NCBI GenBank assembly: GCA_035578155.1
Contig: JAPWDM010000006.1
Span: 10,866,305-10,930,304 of the forward strand
Length of the DNA stretch: 64,000 nucleotides
Source of the DNA: Brachynemurus nebulosus
Taxonomy: Eukaryota > Arthropoda > Insecta > Neuroptera > Myrmeleontidae
Direction: 5' to 3'
Part shown: positions 1-10,885 of the stretch, piece by piece
Layout of the letters: every line of letters starts with the position of its first letter
Numbering within the stretch: the stretch's first letter is position 1
The notes under the pieces: model-generated
Told to the model about the DNA's origin: nothing
What the model saw: only the letters and a program-made list of their open reading frames with translations
Database searches by the model: none
Program-made: the position numbers and the translations under genes

Positions 1-1013
1 TTAAAACAAAACATGATTGTGTCTATAGTGTGACGTAGTTGTGAGTGAGTGTATCCTATCTATCTATCAATAAATAGACATTTTCCAACAGGAACCATGA
101 TAAATAATATTTCTGGATGACAATATTCTATTATCTCAGTTATATCATATTTACTTATACACCAGCATATTGATTTTACAAATACTATTTACTTTTATCA
201 TATTATTATTTTCAAAACAGTGGCGGTGATGTTAAATGTTTTAAGGATATTACTGAAATTTGTTTTTTGTAACAAAATAAAATAAAATGAAATAATTTTT
301 TCAGTAATTTTAGTGTAGTGTTTTTTATTTGAATTTTTGTTTGTACAAAAAAAGAAAATTTTTTTGATGTAAATTTTATAATATTTGAGATCAAAGTAGA
401 TGATTCCACGAAAATTGGATTGGGGTGTGGTCGAAAGTTCTTCATCTCCACTTGTAGTGAACGATCTGAAACAAAAAATAATTAAATATATTTTTATTCT
501 GTACATTTGTCTCTATCGTGCTAGCTACAATTAAAAAATTTTCAAAAATCGTATTTTTTGCCTTAGAAATTGAGCGAAATAATAAAAATTTAGCGTAAAT
601 TTTCGAGAAAGATAGATTTTTTCGAATATTTTTGTGTTTATATGTACCGATATGGAAATTCAACGACAAGAACTGTCAGCTAGCAAAAACACGACAACGA
701 AATTGGAGTGCTGTTTGGACTGATAGTTTTTTGAGGCAAAAAATTTGAGTTGTAAAAAACATAAATTTATTTTAAAAAAGTATAGGTAAGAGAATTTGAG
801 TATATTACGCTAAAAGAATTCAGCAAATAAAATAAATTGATATAATTCATATAATTACTCAATATTCCGTTACTATGGGTTTGAAATCAGTTACATTTAC
901 CAATAGAAACTTTTGTTTCATTTTTAGTATGTTTATCTACAATGAAATGACTAACGAAAAATCGGTTCAAGTAATTTTTTTCACTGTTGAAATTGGTCAC
1001 AGAAAAAATATTT
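1..1013. other. AT-rich DNA without a recognisable gene
   Basis: No gene, RNA or bounded repeat is visible. Overlapping minus-strand frames between 198 and 669 are rich in Phe, Lys, Ile and Asn, as expected when AT-rich DNA is translated by chance. The stretch at 850-1013 probably belongs to the same dispersed repeat as the sequence that follows, because a similar run precedes the second copy near 51.3 kb. Confidence 0.5.
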
Positions 1014-1135
1014 TTTGCAATTCTAGGACTAAAATACCAAATTTAGTTCCTCATAACAGGGAGTAAAGTGTTACTTTTAGTCCCAAGGGACTAGACATAT
1101 TTTTGCTTCCGCTTTTAAGCTAATCAACAAGTAAG
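1014..1135 (+). repeat. Dispersed repeat with GTCCCAAGGGAC palindrome, copy 1
   Basis: About 120 bp are shared in the same orientation with 51331-51450. Both copies hold a phrase of the type AGTYCCTCATRACAGGGAG, followed by TTTTAGTCCCAAGGGACTA, whose centre is a short perfect palindrome, and both end near CAGTAAGTAAG or CAAGTAAG. I could not see TIRs or a target duplication. It may be one end of a larger transposon. Confidence 0.6.
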
Positions 1136-1232
1136 ATTTAAAGAGCATAATCAATTAGCTATAGCTTATCTAGGTGCCCTGGTCTACAATGTTCCCAATA
1201 TATTCTCAATATATTTTACTTTCAAAATATAT

Positions 1233-1939
1233 TTAAGCGGAGATTAGCTAAGGAAAACGAGAAATCGATTTTCTCTTCCTAATTATGTTCCTTAAGGTGT
1301 TAAAAATATTCTTTTAAAATTGTATTTTAAAAAAATGAAAAATCAAATAGTTTAGTTATGGGCATTTTAGTGCACGCATTTTAATTCAAGTTAAAAAAAA
1401 ATTTAAATGCTTTTTTCTCGGAAGTACATTTTTCAACATGGTTCCTCGTTTATCTCAAAAAAGTATTTGAGATATCGACGTAAATCAAAGTGCATATTAT
1501 TCCTTGACACCGTCATTTTGGCAGGAACTTATATCCCCTATAGGATCTTTTGGTTCCGTAATATATTTTAAAAATGGCGGGCGTTTATAGTCGAGTAAAG
1601 GCGGTGATTTTTGAAAATTTATTTTCAAAATTCGATTTCTCGATGGTTTTTTTCATTTTCTTTCTTAGATTCTAGTTACTGCCATAATTGCTTAGGTATA
1701 TTTTCAAAAAATTGTTGACTTTTTGATTTTAGTTCACTAGGGATTTCAGAACGCGAGCAACCTTCAAGGTGGAAAAACCTCGCAGTGTTCACTTTAAAGC
1801 CATTTATTTACACTTGCAATCTCAAGACATGTAGAAACAATGTTGTATATTTAGTTTTTTAAAAATATATTTATTTGTATAAAAAAAAATAATAAAAAAG
1901 GTCGATTTTTGATTTTTTTTTTGGCAAATCTCCCCTTAA
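1233..1939 (+). mobile_element. TTAA-flanked MITE, family A, copy A1
   Basis: The element starts at TTAAGCGGAGATTAG and ends at AAATCTCCCCTTAA, so short TIRs sit on TTAA at both sides, the target site of piggyBac-type transposases. It is about 707 bp with no coding capacity. Recognisable internal phrases are TTCTCGGAAGTAC near 1426, AAATCAAAGTGCATATT near 1485 and TTTATAGTCGAG near 1586. All recur in A2 at 20.3 kb and, inverted, in A3 at 52.6 kb. Assignment to piggyBac rests only on the TTAA target, since no transposase is present. Confidence 0.8.
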
Positions 1940-2025
1940 AAAAAAATTACAAATTTTTTAATCGTCAAACCATAATACTGTTACAATAGAAGGTATGTTG
2001 TGTTGGACCGAATTAGGACATATCT

Positions 2026-2880
2026 TAGGGATGTTATGGATATCCGTAACCGTAACCGAAACTACCGGATAACCGGATAAATAATTCATTATCCGTAACC
2101 GAAACCGTATCCGAAAATAATTGTTTCGAATTTATTTCGGATAGAAACCGACCACTGCTGCTGGAAAATTGCGTTTAAATCGAAGAAAATAAATTAAAAT
2201 ATTTATTAGCATATGTTTCTTTTGATAGATTTTCGTTGATTCGTATTTTGCGTTCACATTTTTTGGTAAAATTTTCCCATTATTTTCTAAAAAAAAAAAA
2301 TTGTTCATTAAAAGCAATTATCCGTAACAGTAACTAGTGATTTGCAAGACCAAGACCAAGACTTGGCAAGTCTTGGTCTTGGTCTTGCTCTTACATTCAG
2401 AATCTTGATCTTGGTCTTACTAGAGCAGTTTGAATCTTGGTCTTGGTCTTGGTATTGCTAAAAAAATCTTGCACTTTCTTGCATTTTTTTATTAGCGAAT
2501 TCTTTCCTTCTAAAATCAGAATTTTCTCTCTTTACGGTATTAATTATACTTTCAAACTATTTAAATAGTTTTGCAAGAGTCTTGCTTTTTTCTTGCTTTT
2601 GTCTTGATCTTGCTCACTTGAGTCTTGGTATTGGTCTTGCAGCCATACTTATAGTCTTGGTCTTGGTCTTGCTCTTGGTATACATAGTCTTGGTCTTGGT
2701 CTTGGTCTTGCAACAAATGCAAGACCAAGACTGCAAGACCATGACTAATTTTGCTCATCATTAACCGTAACCGTATCTGAAACATTATGCGATATTATTA
2801 TATATCCGTAACCGAAAAAAATGATTTTAAATATCCGTATCCGTATCCGTATCCGAAATTTCATATCCGTGACATCCCTA
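2026..2880 (+). mobile_element. hAT-like element with TAGGGATGT ends
   Basis: The left end TAGGGATGTTATGGATATC and the right end, read inward as TAGGGATGTCACGGATATG, form TIRs of about 19 bp. The flanking octamers acatatct and atatattt agree at 6 of 8 positions, consistent with a decayed 8-bp hAT target duplication. Subterminal DNA is made of ATCCGTAACCG-type hexamer and undecamer repeats on both sides, typical of degenerate transposon subterminal repeats. The middle holds a TCTTGG minisatellite that appears to be a separate insertion or expansion. No transposase frame remains. Confidence 0.7.
2341..2750. repeat. TCTTGG / CCAAGA minisatellite
   Basis: Degenerate tandem hexamers TCTTGG and their complement flank a short unrelated spacer (about 2470-2570). 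The array begins with CAAGACC units and then switches to CTTGGT units, so the left part folds as a hairpin. Both strands are open and translate to Gln-Asp repeats on the minus strand, but this is a property of the repeat, not evidence for a protein. Shorter traces of the same hexamer occur at 13435-13452 and 43045-43100. Confidence 0.8.
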
Positions 2881-2943
2881 ATATATTTACACTTGCACAT
2901 ATATCTCTGGGTGACATTGTTGGCACCGTATATCCGTTACAAA

Positions 2944-3141
2944 ATGATGCAACTTAATTATTTGAAATGGTTGACACCATATTGGCACGTGGCCATCCTC
3001 TGTATCACCATCGCAACCGTTTTATCACTTTATTTGTTTTGGAAACGGATCAATATTTGGCAACGTTCAAAACGATGCCGATCAGATTTGGCGTATCTTT
3101 CACCACGTCCAAATATCTACTTCTTTGAAGCAATATACTGA
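2944..3141 (+). CDS. Possible small membrane protein or exon, unrecognised
   Basis: This open frame of 65 codons starts at an ATG after a run of A and has less AT-skewed codon use than its surroundings (GCC, ATC, CTC, ACC). Residues about 17-33 are hydrophobic (AILCITIATVLSLYLFW) and are followed by Lys-Arg and a basic tail, the layout of a single-pass or signal-anchor N-terminus. The open frame extends upstream into the end of the hAT-like element, which weakens the case. I recognise no family. It could be an N-terminal exon, a decayed fragment or chance. Confidence 0.18.
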   Translation: MMQLNYLKWLTPYWHVAILCITIATVLSLYLFWKRINIWQRSKRCRSDLAYLSPRPNIYFFEAIY

Positions 3142-4812
3142 AACATATTTATTTTGTGAGTATTACTATTTTCATTATACTCGCAACCATTATAGCTTTC
3201 ATTACAAATAGAATGACCCTTGCTATAGAAATTTTCACTTCGTATAGGTATACCTATCTGTGTTTACTTAATGCATTATTTTCGACATCTAGTGTTTGTT
3301 TTGCGAACAAATTTTAATCGAAAGTGTCATAATATTTGTTATTTATGAAATATATACCATTGGCGGGCACGGTCCACCACCCCAATCGAGGCGCATCAAC
3401 CCAATATACAGAGTGTTTACTGAATAAAACTGTACTGACGTATTACAACTCTAAGAAAAAAGTAAACGTAATAAAATTTTACAAGTTGGATTTACACTAT
3501 AGCAAAAAAATGAAATAAATTATTTTCAGTACGAAACTGCCCTCTTGCAGCAACATTCATAAAAATATTACTTTTAAATTCAAAATACGATTTAGAAATG
3601 TTAAATTATAATTTAAATCAATAGTTTTAAGAACTATATACATTCATTTTTAGCTATGTAAATCCGACTTAGTCGGTCACATTTTTGTGTGAGAGAGATA
3701 AGTAAATTAAACTGTCAGTGTACAAGCTGCTTTTTTTTTATCCTTGTCATCTTTTTTAACCAATCATATTTCTTTCAAAATTTTATTACCTTTACTTTTT
3801 TCTTAGAGTTGTAATACAGTACGTATTTATTTTAAGGGGTCACGTCACCTTGTGTTTACAAATTATTCGAATATCAATTTCTCAAATTTATTTAAACGAA
3901 ATAGTAAAAAATAGTGACTGTTTCACAAGAGTTACTGCACCGTCATTTTTGTTTCTTTAAAAAAATCTTCAATTCTTTTTTTTTTTTTTTGTTCCCTAAG
4001 ACTTGTGCTTTAGCGTGTACAAAACATTTACATTCTGCTGGAATTAGGCCTTTATTCGTTGAATATTAAATAAGAACAATAAATATACATGAATTGTTGG
4101 GCCAGGGTAACATTTAAAAGGACGTAAACACTAAATTTTTTAAAAAATTTTACGCTTTTAAGGCGTTTTAAAAATTACGTATTTTATAATCTATTTTCTA
4201 TAGTGAAGGTAACATTACTCCTTAATGAAATAACTTAAAACCGAAACACCATATACAAATAATGTTATTATACGACTGTCGGGGAGAGAATTCCTTTTTA
4301 AAAAAGGAAAATGATATTTCCGATAATGGAAACTGGACATTTGAAATGATAAATTATTTCTTTTGTTATAATCATTCTATTATTGTTGCGTTCTCTGCAA
4401 CATTCTTAAATAGAATCAAATATTTTTATGCTATGTGGATATGTTTGTATTTCCAACATTGTGTTTTATTTGCTGATGAAAAATTGAGAAAAAAACAAAC
4501 TTATTTTGTTTGTTACACCAAAATTATTTTTGTAAACAACTCGAACAAAAAAGTAAATTTTAATTCATTAATTAATTAATTTTATAACAGAAAATTGTTT
4601 TTTCATAATTTCAATTGTTCATATTTGCGATTGTAACAATTTAGTGAAAGTAGGTTGAGTACGGTTCTCTTAGGGTTTCGAATAATGTATCAATATATCA
4701 GAACCTAATTATGTATATCAACAAAGAAAACGGATAAAAATGTTCGTTTTTCGTAAGTGACTCCAAAAATAATTCCACAGTTAGAGTTCACATTTAAAGC
4801 GTCTATGGAGAC
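3142..4812. other. AT-rich DNA without a supported gene
   Basis: The best open frame here is 105 codons on the plus strand at 4262-4579. It has no family signature and is dominated by Phe, Tyr, Asn and Lys. A poly-T run lies near 3977. No TIR pair, satellite or RNA gene was found. Confidence 0.4.
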
Positions 4813-6066
4813 TACTGATGTCGGATGATTAATCGATTAATCGGTTGGGCAATTCCATGAAATGATGGAATTTTAGTAAAAATTAAAAAATGAAAATAAT
4901 TAATCAATATCATGTCTACTTGATACTCAAAATACTAAGTAACTGATTACAACGTTTTCCTATTTTATTTTTTATCTGTAACTGTTTTTATTCTGAAAAT
5001 TTAGCTTAAAAATTTTTTACTTAATAAAAAAAATTCCGTAACTTGTGATTTTTTTCAAGTGATTATTAAAATACAGCTAAATTTACTTTTTTCTTTCTGC
5101 TGAAATAATTATTATACTCGTTTTGAGTATTATTTTGATTTTTTGTCAAGCTACGAATTCGAGTAATGGATGCTATCAAAACCGACAGAAGTTTTTTTAA
5201 TTACTAAAAATAAACTATTATCTTTGTTATCTATCATATTTTCCAAAAATTCAAACTAATAAACTACTTACTTTTTAATAAAACTTGTTTTAAAGTGACT
5301 GTAATGTAAGTGACCCACTAAAAGTTACATTTTTATCAAAAATATATAATACTTCATGAAATTTCTTATTAAAATAATGTACTGAAACAGTATTTGTTTA
5401 AATTTATTTAAATGAAGCTGTTTGTTATTAAAACAGAGCAGAAAATTTTCATTCTATAAAAGATGAAAAATTGTATTCCTTTTTGAGTAATGTAAGTGAC
5501 CACCTACTTTACCTTGTATAAAAAAAATTTTTATGCATGTTTTGTTGTTTAATTTCCTTTGTTTAAAAGTTCAAATCGTATTCGATTTAATTTGAGTAAA
5601 TTTTAATTAATTTACTTGTTAAATACGAAAATATCAAAAGATTTTAATCCCAATTTCAAATCAATTGTAATGTACATAAGTGACCATGGAATTACCCGGT
5701 TTAGTCGACTAATTTTTTTTACTTTTAGTCACTTTTAATCGACTATTTTACTGTCGACTAAATGACTAAAATGACTAATATTTTTTAAATGACTAAAAAC
5801 GATTAATTTAAAACTAAAAATTATCTTTTTTCATAATTTTTTACTTAATGTGAATAATACATTGTAATATGAATTTTTTTTGTAAAAGAAAAGTAAAAAT
5901 CAATAATTAAATTCAAAACATTGTTTTTGAAAGAGTTATATAGGTTACCCTATTCATGAATTCGACTAAAAATTTAATCGACTATTCTATCTTTGATATT
6001 TTCGACTAATGACTAATTTTATCGGAAATATAACTTTAGTCGATTAATCTCGACTCGACATCACTG
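4813..6066 (+). mobile_element. hAT-like MITE, family H, copy H1 (interrupted)
   Basis: The left end TACTGATGTCGGATGATTAA and the right end CGACATCACTG (5' to 3') are the TIR pair of family H. The element is built of TAGTCGACTAA-like and ATGACTAAAA-like subterminal repeats. The octamer before it (atggagac) and the one after it (ctagagac) match at 6 of 8 positions. It is split near its left end by a separate 851-bp element at 4847-5697; without that it would be about 400 bp, like H2 immediately downstream. Confidence 0.8.
4847..5697 (+). mobile_element. Nested TIR element inside H1 with GGTT duplication
   Basis: The ends are GGGCAATTCCATG and CATGGAATTACCC, 13-bp TIRs with one mismatch. The host sequence GGTT occurs on both sides (4843-4846 and 5698-5701) and only once in copy H2, indicating a 4-bp target duplication and proving insertion into H1. 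Inside, the phrase AAGTGACC preceded by GTAATGTA recurs three times (near 5301, 5488 and 5668). No coding capacity is seen. The superfamily is not determined. Confidence 0.75.
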
Positions 6067-6074
6067 CTAGAGAC

Positions 6075-6493
6075 TAGTGATGTCGAATGATTAATCTATT
6101 AATCGGTTTAGTCGACTAATTTGGTTTATATTTAGTTATTTTTTAGTCGACTATTCAATCCTTGACTAAATGACTAAAATGATTAATTTTTTTTAAATGA
6201 CTAAAAACGACTAATTTAACCATTTTTCTGTATTATTTATTTTTTTTAAAAAGTGAAAACTAAAATAGTCACTTTTATGTGATTAACACATTGCGATGTC
6301 TGATAATCAAATTAAAAAAAAAAGCCTTGTTTTTGAAAGAGTTACATAGGTTACCCTATTCATAAATTCGGCTAAAAATTTAGTCGATTAGCCGACTAGT
6401 CTATGCTCAATATTTTCGACTAATGACTAATTTTGTCTGAAAAACCATTTTAGTCGATTAATCGACTAACTGCTCTTCAGCTCGATATCACTA
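6075..6493 (+). mobile_element. hAT-like MITE, family H, copy H2, with exact 8-bp TSD
   Basis: The element of 419 bp has 11-bp TIRs TAGTGATGTCG and TAGTGATATCG (read inward). It is flanked on both sides by CTAGAGAC (6067-6074 and 6494-6501), an exact 8-bp duplication diagnostic of hAT-type transposition. It landed at the very edge of H1, so the two copies stand head to tail. It is non-autonomous. Confidence 0.9.
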
Positions 6494-6501
6494 CTAGAGA
6501 C

Positions 6502-7739
6502 ATATCAAATGTATAAGGTACCATTAACAATTGGGACGTTTTTTTTTGTAAAATTTTTAATAATACACATTTACGAGTTTTTGGACTCTAACATGCGCAA
6601 GTAACATTGCCAAAATATATTTTCATAAGTTTCATGAAAATCAGTAAGAGATTTCCACTGATGAACCCTAACCGGTTGCGTGTTCAACGCGCGCTTGGCG
6701 GAAATTTTTGTTATTTTGACTATTTATTAAAATATTATGTTTTATTTGCACAGTTTAAATAGATTGTATTTGACTCGTTTTTGGTAAATATTTATCAATA
6801 AAAACAAATATACAAAAATAAATACATTAATATTTTCGGCCAGCATTAATTATGTAATAAGATTATATAATCAAATGAATTTAACGCACTCAATCAACAC
6901 TTGTGCGATATTATGTAGTTATATAATACCCACAGTTAACTCTATGAAACTGTTCACGATCAAACTGTTACAAGCAGCATTACTCCTACCACGCTTGTGT
7001 AACAAATACAATCAAACGCACAATATTTGTTTTGTTATTGCTTAAATTAGTTTTCGCTTATTTTTAAATTAATAAAAAAAATTTAGCGTTCTCACCGACT
7101 GAAAATCGAAAACGGTAAACCAAGAATGAAGAAAAGTCAGTCAGTTAGTGTTAGAGATTTATTACGTAGATATTAAATTATGCAAAGTTATATTGGGCAT
7201 TAAATTATCAAGGTGCTTTTACGAGGAGTATGAGGAAGCTGTGTGCCACACCCCATTAGCAGCGTATTTTTTATTTAATTTTATTTTAATAAAAATTTTA
7301 CTTTAACGCTATGGAACTATGATTCAGTCCCAAACTGTAACATTTTCGTAGTGTCAACTGTAATACTTTTATTTGTCAACATTAAATAATTGTTGTAATA
7401 TTTTATACACACATAATTTTATTAATTACCGTTAGTTTATGATTGCAGTTGTGGTGCTTGAATAAATACAAATACACCACCATCATCGCAAATTTCCCCC
7501 GCACAACCCCGCATGTTTTATATAATATATATTATGTAAACATTCAATGTGGGTATGTTATATGTTATATATTTATGTGTGTAAATCCAGCATTAAAAAT
7601 TTTTAACAAGCTTATTTATTCAACAAAAAATTATGTAAATATTGTAAATTCGTTTAGGGGAAAGTGTGCTGAAAAAGTGCGGCAATTTTTAATGTTCTGT
7701 ACCCGAAATTGATAAAGCGGAACACGTTTGGTATTACTT
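6502..7739. other. AT-rich DNA with one dispersed palindromic motif
   Basis: No gene is visible. A copy of the dispersed GCGTGTTCAACGCGC motif lies at 6662-6705 (listed separately). The remainder consists of AT-rich unique-looking sequence with no satellite or TIR pair that I could delimit. The 89-codon frame at 7443-7712 shows no family signature. Confidence 0.4.
6662..6705 (+). repeat. Dispersed GCGTGTTCAACACGC motif, copy 1
   Basis: The motif begins with GAACCCTAAC and continues with GGTTGCGTGTTCAACGCGCG, then CTTGGCGG. It is a short palindromic core with conserved flanks. Related copies are at 12606-12645 (weak), 13762-13800, 44333-44370 (inverted) and 54772-54808 (inverted). The shared flank suggests the end of a transposon rather than a protein-binding site. 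Confidence 0.55.
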
Positions 7740-7828
7740 TTAGGTACCATCACGGTGCGATCGGCCGAAAAATAGTCAATTTGGAATGGGGATAAATTTT
7801 TTTTTACGATTAATACTACTATTTTATA

Positions 7829-8214
7829 ACGTAAAAGCCCCTATTACGGAACACTATTTTTAGGTGTGTAATTAAACTAGCTTATAAAAATTGTCAAATA
7901 AATTAAACACCAATTTTTTTTTGTTTTAATAAGCATAAAAGAAAGTTTTTTTAATCCAATGAATATGTTTTTAAAAAAATACAACCCAAAACTTTTCATT
8001 TATTAACGTTTTTCTTTTACAAAATATCGATATCTATATCCAAACAAAGAAATATTAATGACACTAGGAGTTGGGAACCGATATACAAACACAGACGTGT
8101 AATATGAGTATTATGACATATAGAGTGACATCTAGATGTCAAAGTAAGGAAACCTAGAATGGTTTAAGTATCAGCGTAAATAAAGGATCTAAATACTGTA
8201 TTTAACAAAAATTG

Positions 8215-8288
<74 letters not shown>

Positions 8289-8447
8289 TTCTTTAATTAA
8301 GTAAGGAAACATTAAATGCGAGGTGAATTTAAATTGAAAATAATCATTCTATTAATAATAATTTTTGTTTTTTTTCAGAAATGACTTCATTAATATACCT
8401 ATAAATGTCAAAACTATGATCGTGTTCCGATATAGGCGTTCTTACGT
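7829..8447 (+). mobile_element. Nested TIR element (GTAAAAGCCCC ends) carrying a (TA)n tract
   Basis: Left TIR ACGTAAAAGCCCCTATTACG continues to GAACAC; the right end is GTGTTCCGATATAGGCGTTC followed by TTACGT. The body matches 46295-46843 almost throughout, including GACACTAGGAGTTGGGAACC. The insertion site is confirmed because copies C2 and C3 run uninterrupted across it. The target duplication is unclear. A (TA) tract of about 66 bp occupies 8219-8284 and is absent from the 46-kb copy. Confidence 0.8.
8219..8284. repeat. (TA)n microsatellite
   Basis: Pure TA dinucleotide for about 66 bp inside the nested element. At the homologous position in the 46-kb copy the sequence is only TTTAATATATTTAATT, so the tract expanded after the copies diverged, or contracted in the other. 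Confidence 0.95.
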
Positions 8448-9130
8448 CAATGCAAAAATATTTTTTTAATTTATTTTTATTTATTTTTTATAATTTTTTG
8501 AAAAAACTGCCTTTAAAAAGGGCAGCTATTGATGAGCACGATTGCAGCCGTAGTTTTCATTTTAGAAAAAAAAATGAAATAGATTATCAATCTGTAGGTA
8601 AACCGCTATGTTCCTATGGAGTGTTTTTTTTCTTTTGAAATTTGGAAAAATGACAACGGTTTGAATAAAAAGTACAAAATTTAGGACTTTTTTCAACAGT
8701 TTTCTGTGTGAAAAAATATGATTATTTCAAAAAAAAGCTCCATAGATACAGGGAGAATGGAATAAAGAATATTCTGTCAAAATTTCAAACTGATAGCTTG
8801 GAAACTTTCCCTCTGAGTGTGGGTACCGTTTTTAAAATAGGCATTTCGGGACATACGCGTTTAAAGTTTCTCTCGAAATTGTTTCAAATCATTGTTTCAA
8901 CCAAAATGATACGTTCACTGGTTGTGGAAAGACTGAATGTGTAAAATGGTATAACATCCCGCCAAAAGGCCCAAATCGATCCACATACTGATCCGTGGTC
9001 GTAGCGACCGAAATAGTTGAAATTTCGATTTGAAATTTTGAGAGAATATGCATAACTCTATGTACTTTAAGATAAGATCAAAACGAAAATTAATTTTTTC
9101 AAAATTCTACACTGTAATAGCGATTCTGTA

Positions 9131-9607
9131 CCAAAAAAAAAAAAACTACGAAAATGAAATAAAAATAATATTTTCACCCTTGAAGACGTGATTTCACCCC
9201 TCAAAACTGTATGGATACCAAAAATAATGTTACGTTCGAATTCCTGCGGCTCCCCTGTGAGTTGAGGGCTATTAAAATTATCTACATTTTGGAAAGTGTT
9301 TGTAATTAGTATTAAACAAATGATGCTTGTATGTATTTAAACAAATCTCCCTCATTTGAGTAGCTAGCTAGCTATTAGATTGCTATATGTACAATAGTGT
9401 AGTAATTAATAATTAAATACCCTAAAATACATAATACTCATTTCCGATATATCTAATGATTTCCTCTCTATACCAATGAATTTGAGTCAGGAGTTAAATA
9501 TGATCGTTGTGAACGTTTGGTTCAACATATATATGTATAGGTCAAATCAACTGAAAATACCCTGACGTCATCATACAAATGCAAGAAATGAAGTAAAATT
9601 AGATGTA
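9131..9607. other. AT-rich DNA, nothing recognised
   Basis: There is no gene or delimited repeat. A short tagctagctagct string occurs at about 9361-9373. Confidence 0.4.
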
Positions 9608-10076
9608 CAGTTGATCCTGTTTTCGTACGGTGGATAGGGACCACATAAAAAAAATCGCACACGAAGTATATTCAAAAATATAGTTGGATTCAGATTGTAA
9701 AAAAAACTTTTTTTATGCGGTCCCGATCAAAAAAATATAACTCAAAACGCTCAAAACATTTACGCGCATTCATTTACACGTAGAAACATTTTATTGAATT
9801 TTTATAATATTATGAAAATTTTAAAAAATACATCTGTAAAAAAATTAAATGATGCAATAGCTTACGTTCTTATGCAATGTATTAATTAAATGCTTAAAAG
9901 GCCGTTAAAAAGTATTTTTATCAAAGGAAGTTATTATAGTAAATGCTTAAGTTTCTTACTGTCTCTTGATTTTGATTTATATTATGCATTTTAATGGCCA
10001 GTTTTTTAAAAACCGCATAAAAAAATCGAATAAAAAAATCGCACAAAAAAGGACTGCATAAAAAAAGGTTCAGCTG
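9608..10076 (+). mobile_element. Pogo/Tigger-like MITE with CAGTTGATCC ends
   Basis: Ends read inward as CAGTTGATCCTGTTTT and CAGCTGAACCTTTTTT, flanked by TA on both sides (9606-9607 and 10077-10078), as for Tc1/mariner/pogo elements. CAGTTGAACC-type ends are known from the pogo/Tigger group; that placement is by resemblance only. Subterminal repeats of the type CCGCATAAAAAAATCGCA occur at both ends (about 9640-9660 and 10010-10062). There is no transposase frame. Length is 469 bp. Confidence 0.65.
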
Positions 10077-10563
10077 TAGCTAGTTTTCTGTCTATTTATT
10101 TACATGTGTCTAGAATGTCCTGACGCATTTATCGGTGCAACTGCAAAAAAAGCGGTCAAATGCGACTCACACTTGCACAAATAGTGTTCCATATAATCAG
10201 AGTTGTTTCTATGGTTTTTATGAAATTTTTTTTTTTTTTTTGACTTTCTCGGTTACTTTCTGAAAGTCAATTTCAGAATCAAAATTCAATTGACTTTATA
10301 TGTTCATAACTGGGCCACCATACGCTATCTCTGTGCTAATTTTTAAATTTTCGCCATTCGTACAGAATATTAAAAAAAATATTTCGCTATGGTGGAAATA
10401 ATTTTCCAAAACTGTTTGGGATAAAGCCTGCACTTTTTTGCCCAGTAATCAACATCCTTCATTTATTGTATTTTACTGATAAGACTTCTAACTATAAAAT
10501 TTGAAATATACATTTTAGCCAGTTTTGCCGTTATTTTCCGGGAAAATTTTGAATTGTGTCTAT

Positions 10564-10698
10564 ATAGGGTGTAAAACAAATAACTTTCCCGCTTTTGTGG
10601 GGTGATTCATGGCACCCTGTAGACGCTAAAACAGCAGGACTTTTTTCGGAATTAACAGTCGCGTCACCCCTCAAAAGGATAAGATTTATTTCCCCTAC

Positions 10699-10784
<86 letters not shown>

Positions 10785-10885
10785 GTAAGGAAAATAAACC
10801 TTACCTTTTTGAGGGGTGACGCGGGTGCTATGAGTCACCCCACAAAAGAAAAGGACGAAAGTTATTTGTTTTACATCCTGTATAT
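10564..10885. mobile_element. Two inverted small MITEs flanking (TA)n, forming a large palindrome
   Basis: The left unit (about 10566-10702) begins AGGGTGTAAAACAAATAAC and ends CCTACACCCT. The right unit (10781-10881) is its inverted copy, beginning GGGTGTAAGG and ending GTTTTACATCCTG. Each unit carries TIRs; the left has an extra stretch of about 35 bp in its middle. Between them lies a TA tract of about 78 bp. Both strands show frames of TA-encoded Ile-Tyr repeats, which are artefacts. A related element lies at 45809-46080. Confidence 0.75.
10703..10780. repeat. (TA)n microsatellite
   Basis: Uninterrupted TA dinucleotides for about 78 bp joining the two inverted MITEs. The tract may have grown from TA target duplications between them. 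Confidence 0.95.

Larger units (their letters stand above)
7740..9130 (+). mobile_element. TTAA-type MITE, family C, copy C1 (interrupted)
   Basis: The start TTAGGTACCATCACGGTGCG corresponds to TTAAGGTACCATCGCAGTGT of copy C3. The right end is degenerate after TCTACACTGTAAT. Internal markers shared with C2 and C3 include GTGGTCGTAGCGACCG near 8996, CACTGGTTGTGGAAAGACTG near 8917 and GGGCAGCTATTG near 8520. A second element of about 620 bp with its own TIRs is inserted at about 7829-8447. Flanking TTAA has decayed to TTAG on the left. Confidence 0.75.

Noticed and set aside
2561..2785. Gln-Asp repeat protein on the minus strand
   Set aside because: It is a reading of the TCTTGG minisatellite with a complementary open frame on the other strand.
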